A stretch of 64,000 nt of DNA from Tenodera sinensis. Its lineage: Eukaryota; Arthropoda; Insecta; Mantodea; Mantidae. The notes beneath the pieces were generated by a model that saw only the letters and a program-made list of their open reading frames with translations, was not told the DNA's origin and searched no databases. This document shows positions 49,460-60,976 of the stretch, one piece after another (position 1 is the stretch's first letter; each line of letters opens with the position of its first letter). The translations under genes and the position numbers were made by a program. The stretch spans positions 103,022,354-103,086,353 of the forward strand of contig CM060963.1 of the NCBI GenBank assembly GCA_030765045.1, read 5' to 3'.

Positions 49460-50077
49460 TTTCACAAAATGACAAGTCCAGTCCAGTTACTTTTTTCTCA
49501 CTTTATTTTGTTGAAACTTTAAGCACAACACAGTTCCCTTTTACTAACGTCAACACAGTCTACAGTTTTTCGTGATATTACAACTCACAATTGTTTTATT
49601 CTCGTAAATTTGACCCACTCCCTTCTGTCTTTCTATTCTCTCTTTGGCTGATAAAAATTAACTCTGACGATACAATCACTCAACACTCATTAACTACTTC
49701 CCTATCTTCCTTTCGACTAGACCGTTCGCTCACGAAGACTGTACACACGTAGCTGAAAACACGCACGTGCGCGGGCACACACACACGCACACACACACAC
49801 AAACTAAAAACTAACTCCAAAATCTCGTTGTCTCGCCTCCTTATATAGCGAGAATGACGTAACACATCTTTGTGGTACCTCAACTTTTTGGAACTTGTAC
49901 AAATACGCCGGAGCCGAACGCTTCTCGAGTAATCTCGAAAACCCCCACTCATTGCCATATGTTCACAAACAGACGCGCGAGGCACCCTAACCTTGACTCC
50001 TTTAATACGCACCGCGCCTGGTATGTGCTTTGAGGTGGCTTGGCCCTGACCGCCCTTTATTGTTCGCCGCCACTCAC
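49460..50077 (-). mobile_element. Solo LTR, family LTR-B, copy 5
   Basis: Minus orientation: starts GTGAGTGGCGGCGAACAATA near 50077 and ends GGACTTGTCATTTTGTG near 49460; ATAT flanks the low end. It contains CTATATAAGGAGGCGAG (TATA), a (GT)n stretch, TGAGTGTTGAGTGATTGTAT, ATAGAAAGACAGAAGGGA and AATAAAGTGAG. The first bases are more diverged than in other copies. Confidence 0.8.
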
Positions 50078-50693
50078 GGGGAGGGTGGGGAAGGTTCCTT
50101 CTAGGTGTCAATGGACTTACGGCGTTTCTGCCCACAAAGCATACGCCCATAAGTTGCGTGGTGGAAACAGCCTTCGATTTTCAAGATTTCCAGACAAGCT
50201 AAATCCCGCTACATACACGCTCTTCTTAGTAAATTATATACGAAATGCTTTGACGTTTGGAAGTCTTAGAAATAGCAAGGTAAAGTAATTCTTGAAAATA
50301 AGTACAGAACTATTAAATTGTACCAAAAGACTATTTTTAAAACATGTATGGCACTTTGCGTGTCTTTGTGACTGCTTTCATGTCTATTCCTTAAATTAGT
50401 TATATTTATCATGACAAACTACAATTTCTGTAGGTTTTATAGCCCATACAGGAGGCTGAGACAATAGTTATGAGAATGAGTTTCTGGTGCTTAGTCAGAA
50501 AATAACAATTTAACCAAAAAGATGAAGACATAGCTAGCGAACGAGGCATGAACGTTGTGAAGGTATTCGTATTTGAACTTCCGAAAGATGAATGAAAGCA
50601 AATAAAATAGGAGGCAGTGGTTTTACTCTTGGTCTTGGTCTTTTCTGTCACGATGGGGATTCCTGCACGGCAGCCGATAGTTTATTATGCGTC

Positions 50694-50960
50694 AGACCCC
50701 GGGAGGAAGGATGAGATGGAAGTACCCTACAGGTGGCCCTATCGCCTCGCAGACAGAACCACTATGGTGCGTCCCTAACAGATGCAGGCAAGTTCTTCAG
50801 CCCGACGTGGTTCCAGCTTGACACAGAGAGCTCGCCACCAGCTAGATCCAGCTGATCAATCAGTCCTCCTAACTGACCAGTCGAGCTAGAACACAGGGCA
50901 TCTTTCTGGCGACGCCGCTGACTCTTGCAACCTGGAAACACCAGATAGAGAAAATTAAAT
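50694..50960. mobile_element. Probable family L SINE body, copy 4
   Basis: AGACCCCGGGAGGAAGGATG and GCGACGCCGCTGACTCTTGC plus CAACCTGGAAACACCAG resemble the body of family L (GGAAGGATGAGATG, GCTGACGCTTGTGACCTG). The tRNA head is not found, so orientation (likely minus) and ends are uncertain. Confidence 0.45.
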
Positions 50961-51114
50961 AAAAGGGAGTGATTCGGGGGATGTGAGGTAAATAACCTTC
51001 CTAGTATTCACCTGATGGCTTTACTCAACACTCGCATAAAATATCCTGTTCAAATATATTGTGCAGACTCGTGAGTAAGAAAAAGAAAAGTAATAAATTG
51101 TTTTAATAGCAGAT

Positions 51115-51155
51115 TTAACATACGGTCCCACAGCGGCGGCACTGATGATACATGC
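51115..51155 (-). mobile_element. T1 SINE tail fragment
   Basis: CGGCGGCACTGATGATACAT matches the 3' part of T1 in minus orientation (compare 24.32 kb). Confidence 0.45.
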
Positions 51156-51469
51156 AATAGAAAAGGAATTTTGAGAAGGAAATGATTCAGGCCTAAGTTT
51201 ACGGTGTGGCATTTGCCAACTGCGAGGCACTTCAGTCAGAGGGGACAGCACTCCGGAACATGCGCCTCGCACACTACCGCGGAGGTATCTTACTTGCTGT
51301 TGGTTGTTTGCAGTCTAATGAAATGTTCTGCAAGGAGTTGCTGAAATCAACTGTATCAATAGAAAACGACTGTGATGAAAACAATGCACTTCGTAAGGAG
51401 TGAAGGTATAAAAGTGAGTAAATCGGAGGGGATTCCATACTATGCCTATGAAGGTTATTGTATATCAGA

Positions 51470-51865
51470 TCCCTGGGGGGAAGGGATAGAGTAAGAGTGT
51501 TCTACGGGTGTGAGAGAACCCGGGCGAACAGCGAACCAACATGATGGTCGCTGATGTGTGCTGCAGATTCATCTTGTCAAGTAGCCACCAGCCGTCTCGA
51601 CAGGCCTAGCAACTATAAAGCCACCCATCCGAGGAGAATAGCAGTTACAGTACGCAAATACTCCACACGACAGCGCCAACTCGTCCAACGGCAACCTTTC
51701 GATCCTAAAAGACCGGATTAAAAGGAACGTGAAAGGAGAGTGAAGGGACGGGACGGGACGGGAAATTCAGAATGCGCCTGGTGACCCGGGAAAAGCCATG
51801 GATCAGAAAGGTCGGACGCGAAGATCAAACTCACGACCTCCCATTGCGAGCTTCTTTATCTCACA
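51470..51865 (-). mobile_element. Long tRNA-headed SINE, family L, copy 5
   Basis: The high end carries AACTCACGACCTCCCATTGC and GCCATGGATCAGAAAGGTCG, equivalent to ACCCACGACCTCC and TCATGGATCAGGAAAGTTGG in copy 1. A (GGGAC)n stretch at about 51748-51763 precedes it, and the body is GC-rich. Confidence 0.6.
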
Positions 51866-52526
51866 CACATTGGCATTTTCTTATTGGGGGAGGGTCATTA
51901 AAAAGTGTCTTAACGTGGAAGTTTTGTATGGAATACCCGACATAGAGAATAGATAGACATAGTAAAACTTACATCGAGGAGAATTAATGTGGCCATCATC
52001 CCTTTCTTTTTTTGGAATGGGAAAGTATCATTCAGCATTACAATGCACATACCATTTGCGTTCAGCAGTATTTTTGTTCATACTTTGAAACGCAGCGGTT
52101 GGCATTTATAAGCTGAATAAACCAATATCTCCATGAGCCTCGCAGAATCCAGTGAGCAAACAGTATGGCGCTCTAGCGGCCACCACATGCACCATTGTTA
52201 TCTCACACTGTGTTATTGTTATTATACACTGGAGCAGTAAGCCCGAAAGCAATGTTTCGAAATCTTGCCTGAGCACACAAAGGCTTGTGTTACTCTATGT
52301 ACTTGATAATAAACCCAATGTAATTAAGACGTGACAAAGATATGGAAGTACCTCCCCTCCTCCAACTTGTGCAGAGCTTGCTGGTACAGTTAGAGGCAAG
52401 ACTATATCTGTATCCGTTCCATCATATACCCACCTACAATAATAATTTGCTGAAAATCACTTTCTCAAACCAAGAGTTGCAACTCAAACACTATGCACAT
52501 CATCTGTGTTTCTTGTCATCTAAAAA
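51866..52526. other. Unassigned sequence
   Basis: Nothing recognised. Confidence 0.5.
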
Positions 52527-53222
52527 TCTGATGTGTTACACTCACATGACTTTCTCTACTCTTGTACAAACTATTCTTACAAACTCCTATTCCTCTATCT
52601 CCTTCATGTTAGTTGAGATAAACATTTGCAGAAATTATCTAATTGTTAATTTTATTGTAGGTGCAAAGGGAATATGGGAATACAGTAAGAATTGAGCGAT
52701 AGTCAAATCTTCTAAATGTGGTTGCTATATGAAGACTGAAATTTAGTTCTCTTTGACCAAGGGACAAATAATGAATAACGAGCTTCCAGTTGAGAAAAGT
52801 TCAAGTACTGCAAAATTCACACAAATAATAAGGAATACCTCCGAAATGGTTAATTCCACAAAAAAAATTGCATTTGAATATAACTTGTGTGTTTTAACGA
52901 GATCTAAATTTTTTGTATAGTAAGATTTGATGTATCTCTTATGGTTTACCAGTTATGCAAAAGTCATCAATAGTAAACGGACTACAGAGGCTGTAGCCAG
53001 AAAATTCAAAATATACCCACATTTCATTTGCCATAAAAATATCTTAAGCATATGGCATTTTAATTAGAATCGTTGGAGCCTACTTGAGAAAATAAACATT
53101 TTCTAAAAATGTTCCATGTAACCAAGGGGAGGAGGGAGGAATTTTCTTCAAAATCTTAGTGTTACATCCTTGAAAGTTATTAAACTTAAATACCAACTTT
53201 GGTTTTTAACCAACATATAGTT

Positions 53223-53228
<6 letters not shown>
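52527..53228 (-). mobile_element. HINE-A copy 13, cut at its microsatellite
   Basis: The hairpin end TCTGATGTGTTACACTCACA at 52527 and all blocks follow up to ACCAACTTTGGTTTTTAACC. At 53225 the sequence passes into CA repeats, after which LTR-B sequence follows instead of the rest of the element. Confidence 0.88.
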
Positions 53229-53276
<48 letters not shown>

Positions 53277-53325
53277 CACACTCACACACACACACACACT
53301 CACACACACACACACACACACACAC
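53226..53325. repeat. (CA)n microsatellite at a HINE-A/LTR-B junction
   Basis: About 98 bp of CA with TCTCA and CTCA interruptions. Confidence 0.96.
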
Positions 53326-53490
53326 CTATCTCGCATTCAACACACTGACCGATTCATGTCTATAACTGTGAACTCACTGTTTCTGCTGTTGCCCCACCTT
53401 CTTATATAGATGGGGTGGCGTCACACGGACCTTTCTCGATCTCCACAAACGCGCCGCCAGTGATCTTACTTTGTTGTGCTCCTAGATCGG
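53326..53490 (-). mobile_element. LTR-B fragment (copy 6), joined through CA repeat
   Basis: CCTTCTTATATAGATGGGGT, GGCGTCACACGGACCTTTCT and CGATCTCCACAAACGCGCCG match the TATA region and upstream part of LTR-B in minus orientation. The part on the other side of the microsatellite, and the first ~150 bp of the LTR, are absent. Confidence 0.75.
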
Positions 53491-53721
53491 GGTCGCAATA
53501 CTTTAACTGTTGCATCAGTGGCGTTGCTACCCAGTACACTAACATTCATAAAAGAGTGGTACATTCCCTTAGATCGTAATGTCTTTAACGGGTTGTGTGT
53601 TTAAAAAACCGGCAGCCAGTTTGTTAGCATAAATAAATAATAATTACTTAAACCCGGGACATAAAGTACGATTGTAAGTCGCCCTTGGGGTATTTATCTC
53701 TGACGTGAGATTGCCTTGTAG

Positions 53722-53885
53722 TCTACCGGGAAAGTACGAATTGGTTGGGGAATTTAATGTCATACTGGCAAGTTCGCCATGGTAGAATAGTGGTTAGAGC
53801 AGCCGCTCGATTAGCGCAAGATCCGTGGTTCAAATCCCGGCTATGGCATTGAATTTTTGAGTCCTGATTCCATCTTTTACTAATA
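53722..53885 (+). mobile_element. tRNA-derived SINE or tRNA pseudogene, family T4, copy 1
   Basis: A leader TACCGGGAAAGTACGAATTG and GAATTTAATGTCATACTGG precedes a tRNA-like head GCCATGGTAGAATAGTGGTT with B box GGTTCAAATCCC (53828-53839). The 5' GCCATGG and 3' CTATGGC can form a full 7-bp acceptor stem, but D and T stems are imperfect and the anticodon arm is weak, so it is not a functional tRNA. Copies at 63.14 kb and, leader only, at 27.64 kb make it a repeat family. Confidence 0.7.
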
Positions 53886-55275
53886 CTTAAGTTTTAACAG
53901 TAAATTAATATAATCAAAGTCCACTTCAATTTTGAGGTTGCGACGTCCATACTCCCCGATTCCCTAGCAATAAAAAATGTTTGTCAATTGGTGTCCTTAT
54001 TGAAGGATTTGAAATTAAATGGAGAAAGATATCCACTCATATGGAATATACACATGTACATATAAAAATAGATATAGTGGGTTTTTTAGCTTAGTTTGTG
54101 GTAGCGCTAGTTTGGCTGTTTGTTAGTCAGTTGGTATACCAAATAAATTAAAGACAAATTAATACAGAAAAAAATGACAGAGGATCTATGGAATCCAAGA
54201 ACTAAGTAGCCTACAACCATCTAGAAATGTTTTCACTTCTAATGGTCACAGTCCCATATCCATACGTTCAGTTTTGCGTGGTTGCGCCTCAAAGAAAAAT
54301 TATTTTCATTATATATGTAGATATAGATTTATCTCTGGCTTTTGCCATGATCCGTTTTCTAAGGGCGCTGATGACCAAGAAATTGAGCCCCCTTAAAACT
54401 AAGTCGTCATCATCTTGTGCTTGCTCTAAACGTTTCCCCCCAAACGGAGATTACCCCCTGTTTCTTTAATTATGCATACTTCTATAAGCACATGTTCGTG
54501 AATTCTAAACGTTAACACCTGGAATATTTTTCGTTGTAGTATAAAGTTCTTTTGCCCTCTAAAATCACCAAAGAGACTCAGTCACACTCCACTACGGTGA
54601 GCTTTTGTGGTGGCGGAGTGAGTTTGTAGACATAAAGCAATAAAATTGCAAAGAAAGAAAAAGGAGAGACTAAGAAACATACGCACACACACTCACACGC
54701 ATACTCATACATGCACAGGAACATAAAAGGAAGCCAGCAAAGTATGAACAAAACGTAGAAAAGCACAAGGAAACCGGAAAGGGACAAAAAAATAATGGTG
54801 AAAACAAAGGGTTTTCTTTGTATGTGTGCGCGAAAGAGAGAAGAGGCCAGAAGAGAAGAACAAGCATGTAGAATAACACGAGCAGAAATGAGAGAGAAAA
54901 TCTTGGATCTGCGGGCTGAGACGTTACTCACACGGTTAACACAAAGGTTTTCTGACTCGTTATGTTAAACGGAAAAAAGAAGAAAAGAAGTGCAACAACT
55001 AATGATGTTTGTGCTCGTGCAGATAGTCTACTATCGTACTTGTAGTACCAGTGTGTACTTAGTCACTATCTAAGGACATCTTGTTACTGTAAAGTGGGAC
55101 AAAATATTAGCATCTACTTAACATTAACAATTACCAAACATTGCACATTTCAGTAATTTCCTTTTAGCCGAGTCTAATTGTTGTTATTGGTAATTTTAAG
55201 GGCGTTCTGCTCTATTACAAGCGCGTATAATGTGAACAAATTTTAAATACCCTTCCTTCAATAACAGTAATGAAC
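53886..55275. other. Unassigned sequence
   Basis: No gene recognised. At about 54335-54425 the sequence GGGCGCTGATGACCAAGAAA with CCCTTAAAACTAAGTCGTCA resembles a repeat tail I associate with insect genomes, but I cannot name the element. Short CA repeats lie near 54680. Confidence 0.4.
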
Positions 55276-55280
55276 AATAA

Positions 55281-55770
55281 GTGGTGGTGGTGCTGGAGGT
55301 AATGGTGGTGATGGTGGTGTTGCTGGTGTAGGCGATAGTGTTGATTATAGTAGTGTTGGTGGTGGTGGCGGTAGTGGTGGTGATAGTGGTGTTTGTGGTG
55401 TTGGCGATAGTGGTGGTGATAGTAGTGTTGGTGATTGTGGAGGTAGTGGCCGTGATAGTGCTATTGGTGGCGTAGGTGATGGTGGCGGTAGTGCTGGCAT
55501 GGTGATGGCGGAGGCGGTAGTGGTGGTGATATTGGTGTTGGTGGTGGCCGTAGTGATGGTGATAGTGGTGATTGTGGTGGTGGTGGTGGCGGCGGTGGGG
55601 TAGTGATGGTCGTGGAGTACTGGTGGCAGTGGTGATGGTGGTGGTGGCGGTGGCGGCGGCGGCGGGTTAGTGATGGTTGTGGTGGTGATTGTGGTGCTAG
55701 TAGTGGTGGCAGCGGTGGTAGTTGTGCTGGTGGTAACGTGGTAGTGGTGGATGTGCTGGTGGCGGCGGTG
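55281..55770. repeat. (GTG/GAT/AGT)n trinucleotide array, left of the LINE
   Basis: About 490 bp of G/T-rich triplets on the plus strand with GTGATAGTG and GGTGGTGGC variants. The threonine/proline-rich frame on the other strand is an artefact. Confidence 0.93.
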
Positions 55771-55989
55771 TCTTTTTTTTCTAAGCAGAGGAAAAATCTT
55801 CAAAAAAAAAAAAAAAAAAAACACCGAATTCGGCGAGTTGGGTTTCCACCAACTAGAAAGCCCCTGCCCGAATCACTAGAGGTTCTCCTTGGAACTACCC
55901 AGACGACATTACTTCAAGAAGAAGACGATTCAAGATGTTAGCTGTCTATGTCGGTCAATACTTGTCTCAAATATCATCCATGTTTACGT

Positions 55990-57615
55990 GATAGGATATC
56001 ATGGGTAAACTTGCTAATCATCCTCCATGAGTGCCAGACGGAAGAATGGAGGGGACCACCTGTGGAGGCATGAATGTCCTCAGTTTGAACTCAACTTGCT
56101 GTCGAAGGTTATGCCATCTAACACAGTCAAAAAATGTGTGTTCCACATGAAGCAGTAAGGCTGAATCGATAGAGATAGGACCTAAAATAACCGTGCTCTG
56201 TGAGAAACCATGTCAAATAGAAGTTTACTTCTCCAATCCGGCGTTTAATCAAAGGAACCAAGTCTGGGATAAAACGTTTGGTCAATGAGTAGTTCCATCA
56301 TTGGTGTCCCAAAGCGCTTGCCACTGCTCCAATAATTGTTGTCGAGCCTCACCCTTACCCACATCGGTCTGCTCTCGTAGGTTTTCAGTGATCAGGAGAG
56401 ATATGGGAGACGTCCTTGCGAGAACCAATAAAGCCTTGGTAGACGTAGTGCGATAGGCACTTGTAATATGGATTGCAACCTTCCGCTGTAAGTTCAGGAG
56501 TCCGGTAGTATATATCTTGTAAACTAGCGCTTTGCGCCAAATACAAACACCGTACAACAAGAAAGAGGTCACGACCGAGAATAGTTGCTTTCTCTCAGCC
56601 CTCCAATATTGGACATCATGCGGCTCAGGTGAGCTAACACTGTTCGATCACGTAGTGCCCCATATATACCAGGTACTTGGGTGTATCCTGACTAGTGATA
56701 AGCAAATCGCAAAGTCGAAGGCGGATATGTGGAACCTTCCAGCTACCAACTGGCAAAACCACTTCCGTCTTATATGGTGCCAGCTTAAGTTTCTTGGAGG
56801 TGAGATAAAAGTAGGGAAGCCAGAGCTAGGTTAGCTCCCTCTCCAATGTTTTTGCATCTTCACCAATGGCAACAAGTGCCAAGTCGTCTGCATATAGTCT
56901 CAGGGTGATTCCCTGGGTCATAGTTAGCCTCAGGTCGCCATCAAATTACACATTCCACAAAAAAGGACTCAATGTGGAGTCCTGTGGGACGCCGTACTAC
57001 ATGGCCATTCGACTATAGGTTCCCACAAGAAGTCATCAATCTTCTAGATTGCGATCATGTTGTAGACAAATAGGGCCAGACTCCGAGAACTAAGCTCCTG
57101 GAGAATACCGCCCCAAGAGGCGGAATTAAAGTTATTCTGTATAGCAAGCGTGATAAGGACACATAAAGGCCTGCGCTCTCGAGGTCGAGATTTCACTTAC
57201 TCAGCAAGCTCCTGAACTCTCTTCCGGGTGGTAATGTTAGACTGTGCTGCTCTGAAACTATGCTGCGGTCAGTCAACTCTCCACTGCAATCTAATTCTAA
57301 GCTCAGACTTTCCAGAACCAGACGTTCAAATAGCTTCCCCACTACATTGAGCAGACAGATCGGGCGGTAAAAGGTGACACTCGGATCCCGCTTAGGCTTC
57401 AACAAAGATTCGTGTCAGCTTCCATTCTGGCGAGAAAAGACCATTTATCAACAAATGGTTGAAAATTCCCAGACACCTCTCTGGTTAATTCCTGACGACT
57501 GCTTTTACCACCATAGGGTCCAGGGATTTGTTGTCTTTGATTTTTTCTACGGCAACAGGTAGTTCGTCAGAAGTAATTAGAGGTGCCTTTTCCTGGGACA
57601 CAGTACGTTTAGCCC
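55990..57615 (-). pseudogene. R1-clade-like non-LTR retrotransposon ORF2, decayed
   Basis: Minus-strand blocks are in correct order across many stops and shifts: APLITSDELPVAVEKIKDNK near 57595; YRPICLLNVVGKLFERLVLE near 57365 (RT motif 1 region); ITLAIQNNFNSASWGGILQE near 57150; GVPQDSTLSPFLWNV near 56990; LRLYADDLALVAIGEDA near 56900, holding the YADD catalytic motif (56884-56895); LLYGVCIWRKALVYK, then AYRTTSTKALLVLA and PISLLIT (56560-56390); FIPDLVPL-like, then GEVNFYLTWFL-like and EHTFF.C.RW-like tail (56280-56100). Order and motifs match the R1-type clade of insect LINEs. The APE endonuclease and ORF1 are absent. Confidence 0.8.
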
Positions 57616-57635
57616 AAGAGATGGGAACGTGAGCT

Positions 57636-57898
57636 AGTGATGGTAATGGTGATGGCGGTAGTGGTGGTGTTGATGGCGGTTGTGGTGGTGGTAGTGGTGA
57701 TGGTAGTGGTGGTGATGGCCGTAGTGTTGGTGGTAGTCGTGGTGGTGGTGATGGCAGTAATGGTGGCAGTGATGCTGGTAGTGATGATGGTGGCGATGGT
57801 AGTGATAGTGGTGATGATGAAGGCGGCAGTAGTGGTTTTGGTGAGAGTGATCGTGATGGTTGAGGCGGCAGTAGTGGTGCTGTGGTGGTAGTGGTGGT
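57636..57898. repeat. (GTG/GAT)n trinucleotide array between two LINE pieces
   Basis: About 260 bp of GGT, GAT and AGT triplets on the plus strand, similar in composition to the 55.3-kb array. Frames across it are artefacts. Confidence 0.93.
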
Positions 57899-57904
57899 AT
57901 ATAC

Positions 57905-58030
57905 CAGCATCCAATGGTGACTTCAATCTCGTAAGGAACTTTAAATCCGGGTCTAGTACGTATTTCACTTTCTCAGCAAGCTCCTGAACTCTCTTAGGGT
58001 GGTAATGGTAGACTGTACTGCTCTGAAGAG
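57905..58030 (-). pseudogene. Second copy of an R1-like LINE segment
   Basis: Positions 57968-58027 repeat 57194-57252 (TCAGCAAGCTCCTGAACTCT and the GGTGGTAATG-type segment followed by GTAGACTGTRCTGCTCTGAA) with few differences. On the minus strand it continues to VKYVLDPDLKFLTRLKSPLD, the next part of the same protein. It is a duplicated fragment of the neighbouring LINE or a second LINE copy. Confidence 0.75.
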
Positions 58031-58183
58031 TTGAAAATATAGCCTCAAAACAGTGAAGACTGAATATATTTAGCTAAAGATATTTAGTGTCAGGAAAGAA
58101 CAACTGTTAGAAGAAACATGTAACAAGAATGGAAAAACAAGGCTACATTCAAGAAGAGAATAGAGGTACAACAAAGTTCCTGT

Positions 58184-59280
58184 CCGCCTCTGCGGTTTGG
58201 AGCTCACATTTAAGAGGTCTCGAGTTTGAAGCAGGATCAGGGTTGCCAACATTTAAGAGTAAAATTATCGTACCAGCCACTCAAAGTTATAGATTTGGAT
58301 TCAAAATTATCGTACAACATAAAGCAAATGCTACAATAAAAATATCAGTATAATACTTATGAAAATATAAGAGAAATGATATTTATTATATCTACTTACA
58401 AGAATGATGACCTCAACAAATATTACAACTTTAGCACTTATGTTTCTCGCACTATTCAGCTGAAAGTTCAGCTTCCTCAACCGTTGCAGCATTGCACAAA
58501 TTTGTTGTTGAGATAAACCTTAACATCTCGGTGACTTGCAGATTTTAAGAGATCTACCACGTTCTTTCATAAGTGGAAACGACAAAATGAGTTCATTTAC
58601 CGTATCTAGTGCCAATCTGTTTCTAACTTTGGTTTTTATTAAACCCAGTTTAGAAAAAAAAAAGCTGTTTCACAAGAAGTTCTTCTGTAGGGCAAGGAAA
58701 CTACTGATAATGCAATGGCCGTTAGTTCTTTGAAATCAGTATTTCCACCAAGGTGACATATGTTTAACATCTCTCCAGAAACTTTTAGGTTCAGGCATGT
58801 TCTTTATTTCACACGGAATAGCACGTATTCCGAGTTTTCTACATTGATCGTCAATTTTCTGAACAGTGCCTTCTTCTTTGAGATTATCAGACCTGGGCAC
58901 ACTGGCAATAAGAGGATAAAAGGTAGCAGGCTTGGTAGCTATGGAGTGGAGACAGACAATGAGGACAAAAGTGGTGTTATTTGTAATTAGTTTCACTTCG
59001 CTGGAGTTACAAACTGCTGATATCGAACTATCATACATTCAAATTATCGTACACGCCCATAATTATCGTACGGGTTGACAATCATCGTACAAACATTAAA
59101 ATTATCGTATGCCTCCATAATTATCGTACGAGTTCACAACCCTGAGCACGATAAGCTTTTTCCGTGGTAAATCTCGGGTAACTCTAAGCTCTATGGAAGG
59201 GCTCATTTGAGCATTTGATCTATTTCATCCCTTCATTGTCTGGTATGATCTGTCAAATTAAAGGACATTAAGTTTAAAAT
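58184..59280 (+). mobile_element. tRNA-derived SINE, family T3, copy 2, split by a hAT element
   Basis: The left part (58184-58237) CCGCCTCTGCGGTTTGGAGC...AAGAGGTCTCGAGTTTGAA and right part (59145-59280) GATAAGCTTTTTCCGTGG, TCTCGGGTAACTCTAAGCTC, GGGCTCATTTGAGCATT match the continuous copy at 24969-25214. The hAT element 58238-59144 lies between them. Confidence 0.85.
58238..59144 (-). mobile_element. Non-autonomous hAT (hAT-N1), copy 1, inserted in a SINE
   Basis: Ends CAGGGTTGCCAAC (58238) and CACAACCCTG (59144). Target octamers are AGCAGGAT (58230-58237) and AGCACGAT (59145-59152), 7 of 8 identical. The relic transposase reads on the minus strand: NNTTFVLIVCLHSIATK, EEGTVQKIDDQCRKLGIRAI, PEPKSFWRDVKHMSP. 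Several TACGATAATT motifs cluster near the high-coordinate end (59035-59130). Confidence 0.9.
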
Positions 59281-59349
59281 GAACCCAACAGGCCTGAAGA
59301 TTTAATTTATGAAGTTAACCGCAATCAAGTGTCCAGTCTATAAGACAGA

Positions 59350-59690
59350 AAATATGAATTGTTACATTCACATGAAGTTCTCCACCTTATCGTTTATTTT
59401 TATACACGTCTAAATCTATTCATACATTCAGTATTCTCTATTTGTTTCATCTCGATTGAGTTAAAGTTTTGGAGATTTGCTGTACATAATTTCATTATAC
59501 ATTTTGTTGTAGGTACTTGCCAGAGGAAACCGAATCTATACTTCATCCGTACAAAAGTGGCTCGCAATGGCTTTAAAACTTCATGCTCTATCCATGACAT
59601 CACGAGAAGCAAATGAATAGCGACGTGACCTAAAATTTACAAAGTATTCAACAAGTGAAATTAATATTGTAAGAAATTAGAACACGAGTT
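59350..59690 (-). mobile_element. HINE-A copy 14, diverged fragment
   Basis: TTGTTACATTCACATGAAGT (hairpin end region), TCTCGATTGAGTTAAAGTTT, TTGTAGGTACTTGCCAGAGG and CGAGAAGCAAATGAATAGCG correspond to the first third of the family as read from the hairpin end. No other end. Confidence 0.5.
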
Positions 59691-60326
59691 ACTGCTAACC
59701 ATACTTTATTTACCGTCTAGTCGGTTAGCGTAGCATTAATGTTACACGTAAATCACTGTCGCACAAACTAAGAGCAATAGAACTTCACCGTCGAATCGAA
59801 TCACAACTCACACTCAACTGCACTCGGCGTGATTCACAGTCGCTTCGTAAACGTTTTCACTGTCTGATTCGGGAATCCAGAAAACGAAGAATGTGGAGTT
59901 CAGAACGGCACACAATAGGCTTGTTTCCATATGGCCTACTGCCCTGCAAGTGGTCGGGTCATTGACACAGGTAAGCGCTGTGTCAGTTCCCCAGTGTAGG
60001 TAACTATCAGTGGCGCGGTGAAAATATTAATGGATATCTCGGAAATATTTGATGGCACAAAATAGTACATCGCAACATAAGAATGGCTAGTAATTTTTAC
60101 TAGTAAAAGTTTGAAAACGCAACGCGCAGCTGAGTTTTTTTAATTTGCGAGGATTAGTAAAAACACTTGAGACACATCTATTGAACACAATTTTTAGAAA
60201 ATAATTAGTAGTGTAATGTACTAATGAAATGTGAACTACTAACGCTGAAACTAATATTCACCTTTCAACCTCTTAAAATATCGTCTCTGTTTGTTAGAAT
60301 ATATGGGAGAGAAAGTAAAAAGTAAT
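59691..60326. other. Unassigned sequence
   Basis: Nothing certain. GGAGAGAAAGTAAAAAG immediately left of LTR-B copy 7 resembles a HINE-A start motif and may be a fragment of one. Confidence 0.4.
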
Positions 60327-60632
60327 TGTGACGGCGGTCGCGGCGCACAACAAAGGACGGTCGGGGCCAAGCTACTTCACACCTCATGCCAGGCACGCGC
60401 GTAACAAAGACGCTCGAGGTCAAACTTCCCCGTACCCTCACGCGAGCAAATACGCAGCAACAATGAGCGGGGCACTTCAAAGGGTTTTCCAGATTATTCG
60501 AGACGTGTTCGGTAGCTTGCGTATTTGTTGAAGTTCGAGAAAGTTTCGGGTTACGTCATCCTCGCTATACAAGGAGGCGAATCAACATGCAGAGTGAGTG
60601 AGTTACAGAAAAGAGTCAGTCATTTCCTAGTT

Positions 60633-60712
<80 letters not shown>

Positions 60713-60976
60713 CTACGCATCGTCAAGGAAGATAGCGAAGTAGTTATGAGTGTTGAGTGTTTGTATGGTCAGGGTGTTTGAGAGACAGAGAAAGCGAAGA
60801 AAGACGGTACAAGGAGTGAGTGAAGATTACGAGAAGAAAACAGCTGTGAGTTGTAATATCACAAAAGACTGGCTGTATTAACGTTAGTAAAAGGGAACTG
60901 TGTATTTGTGTATTCAGTTGCAGGAAAATAAAGTGAGATAAAACTAACTGAACTGGATTTTGTCATTTATGTCATA
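60327..60976 (+). mobile_element. Solo LTR, family LTR-B, copy 7
   Basis: Starts TGTGACGGCGGTCGCGG at 60327 and ends TTTATGTCATA near 60976. Landmarks: CGCACAACAAAGGACGGTCG, TTCGAGACGTGTTCGG, ACGTCATCCTCGCTATACAA (mutated TATA region), a long (GT)n, CGAAGTAGTTATGAGTGTTG, GAAGAAAGACGG and AATAAAGTGAG. The TATA box reads TATACAAGG, so the promoter is probably impaired. No clear target duplication. Confidence 0.82.
60637..60710. repeat. (GT)n microsatellite in the LTR-B slot
   Basis: About 74 bp of GT repeats, at the same internal LTR position as the CA arrays at 20.15 and 35.45 kb (inverse orientation). Confidence 0.96.

Noticed and set aside
53776..53850. Functional tRNA gene
   Set aside because: The acceptor stem pairs, but the D and T stems do not, and the sequence is repeated at 63.14 kb with a SINE-like tail.
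55345..55824. 159-codon Thr/Pro-rich minus-strand frame
   Set aside because: Encoded by the trinucleotide array; repeat artefact.
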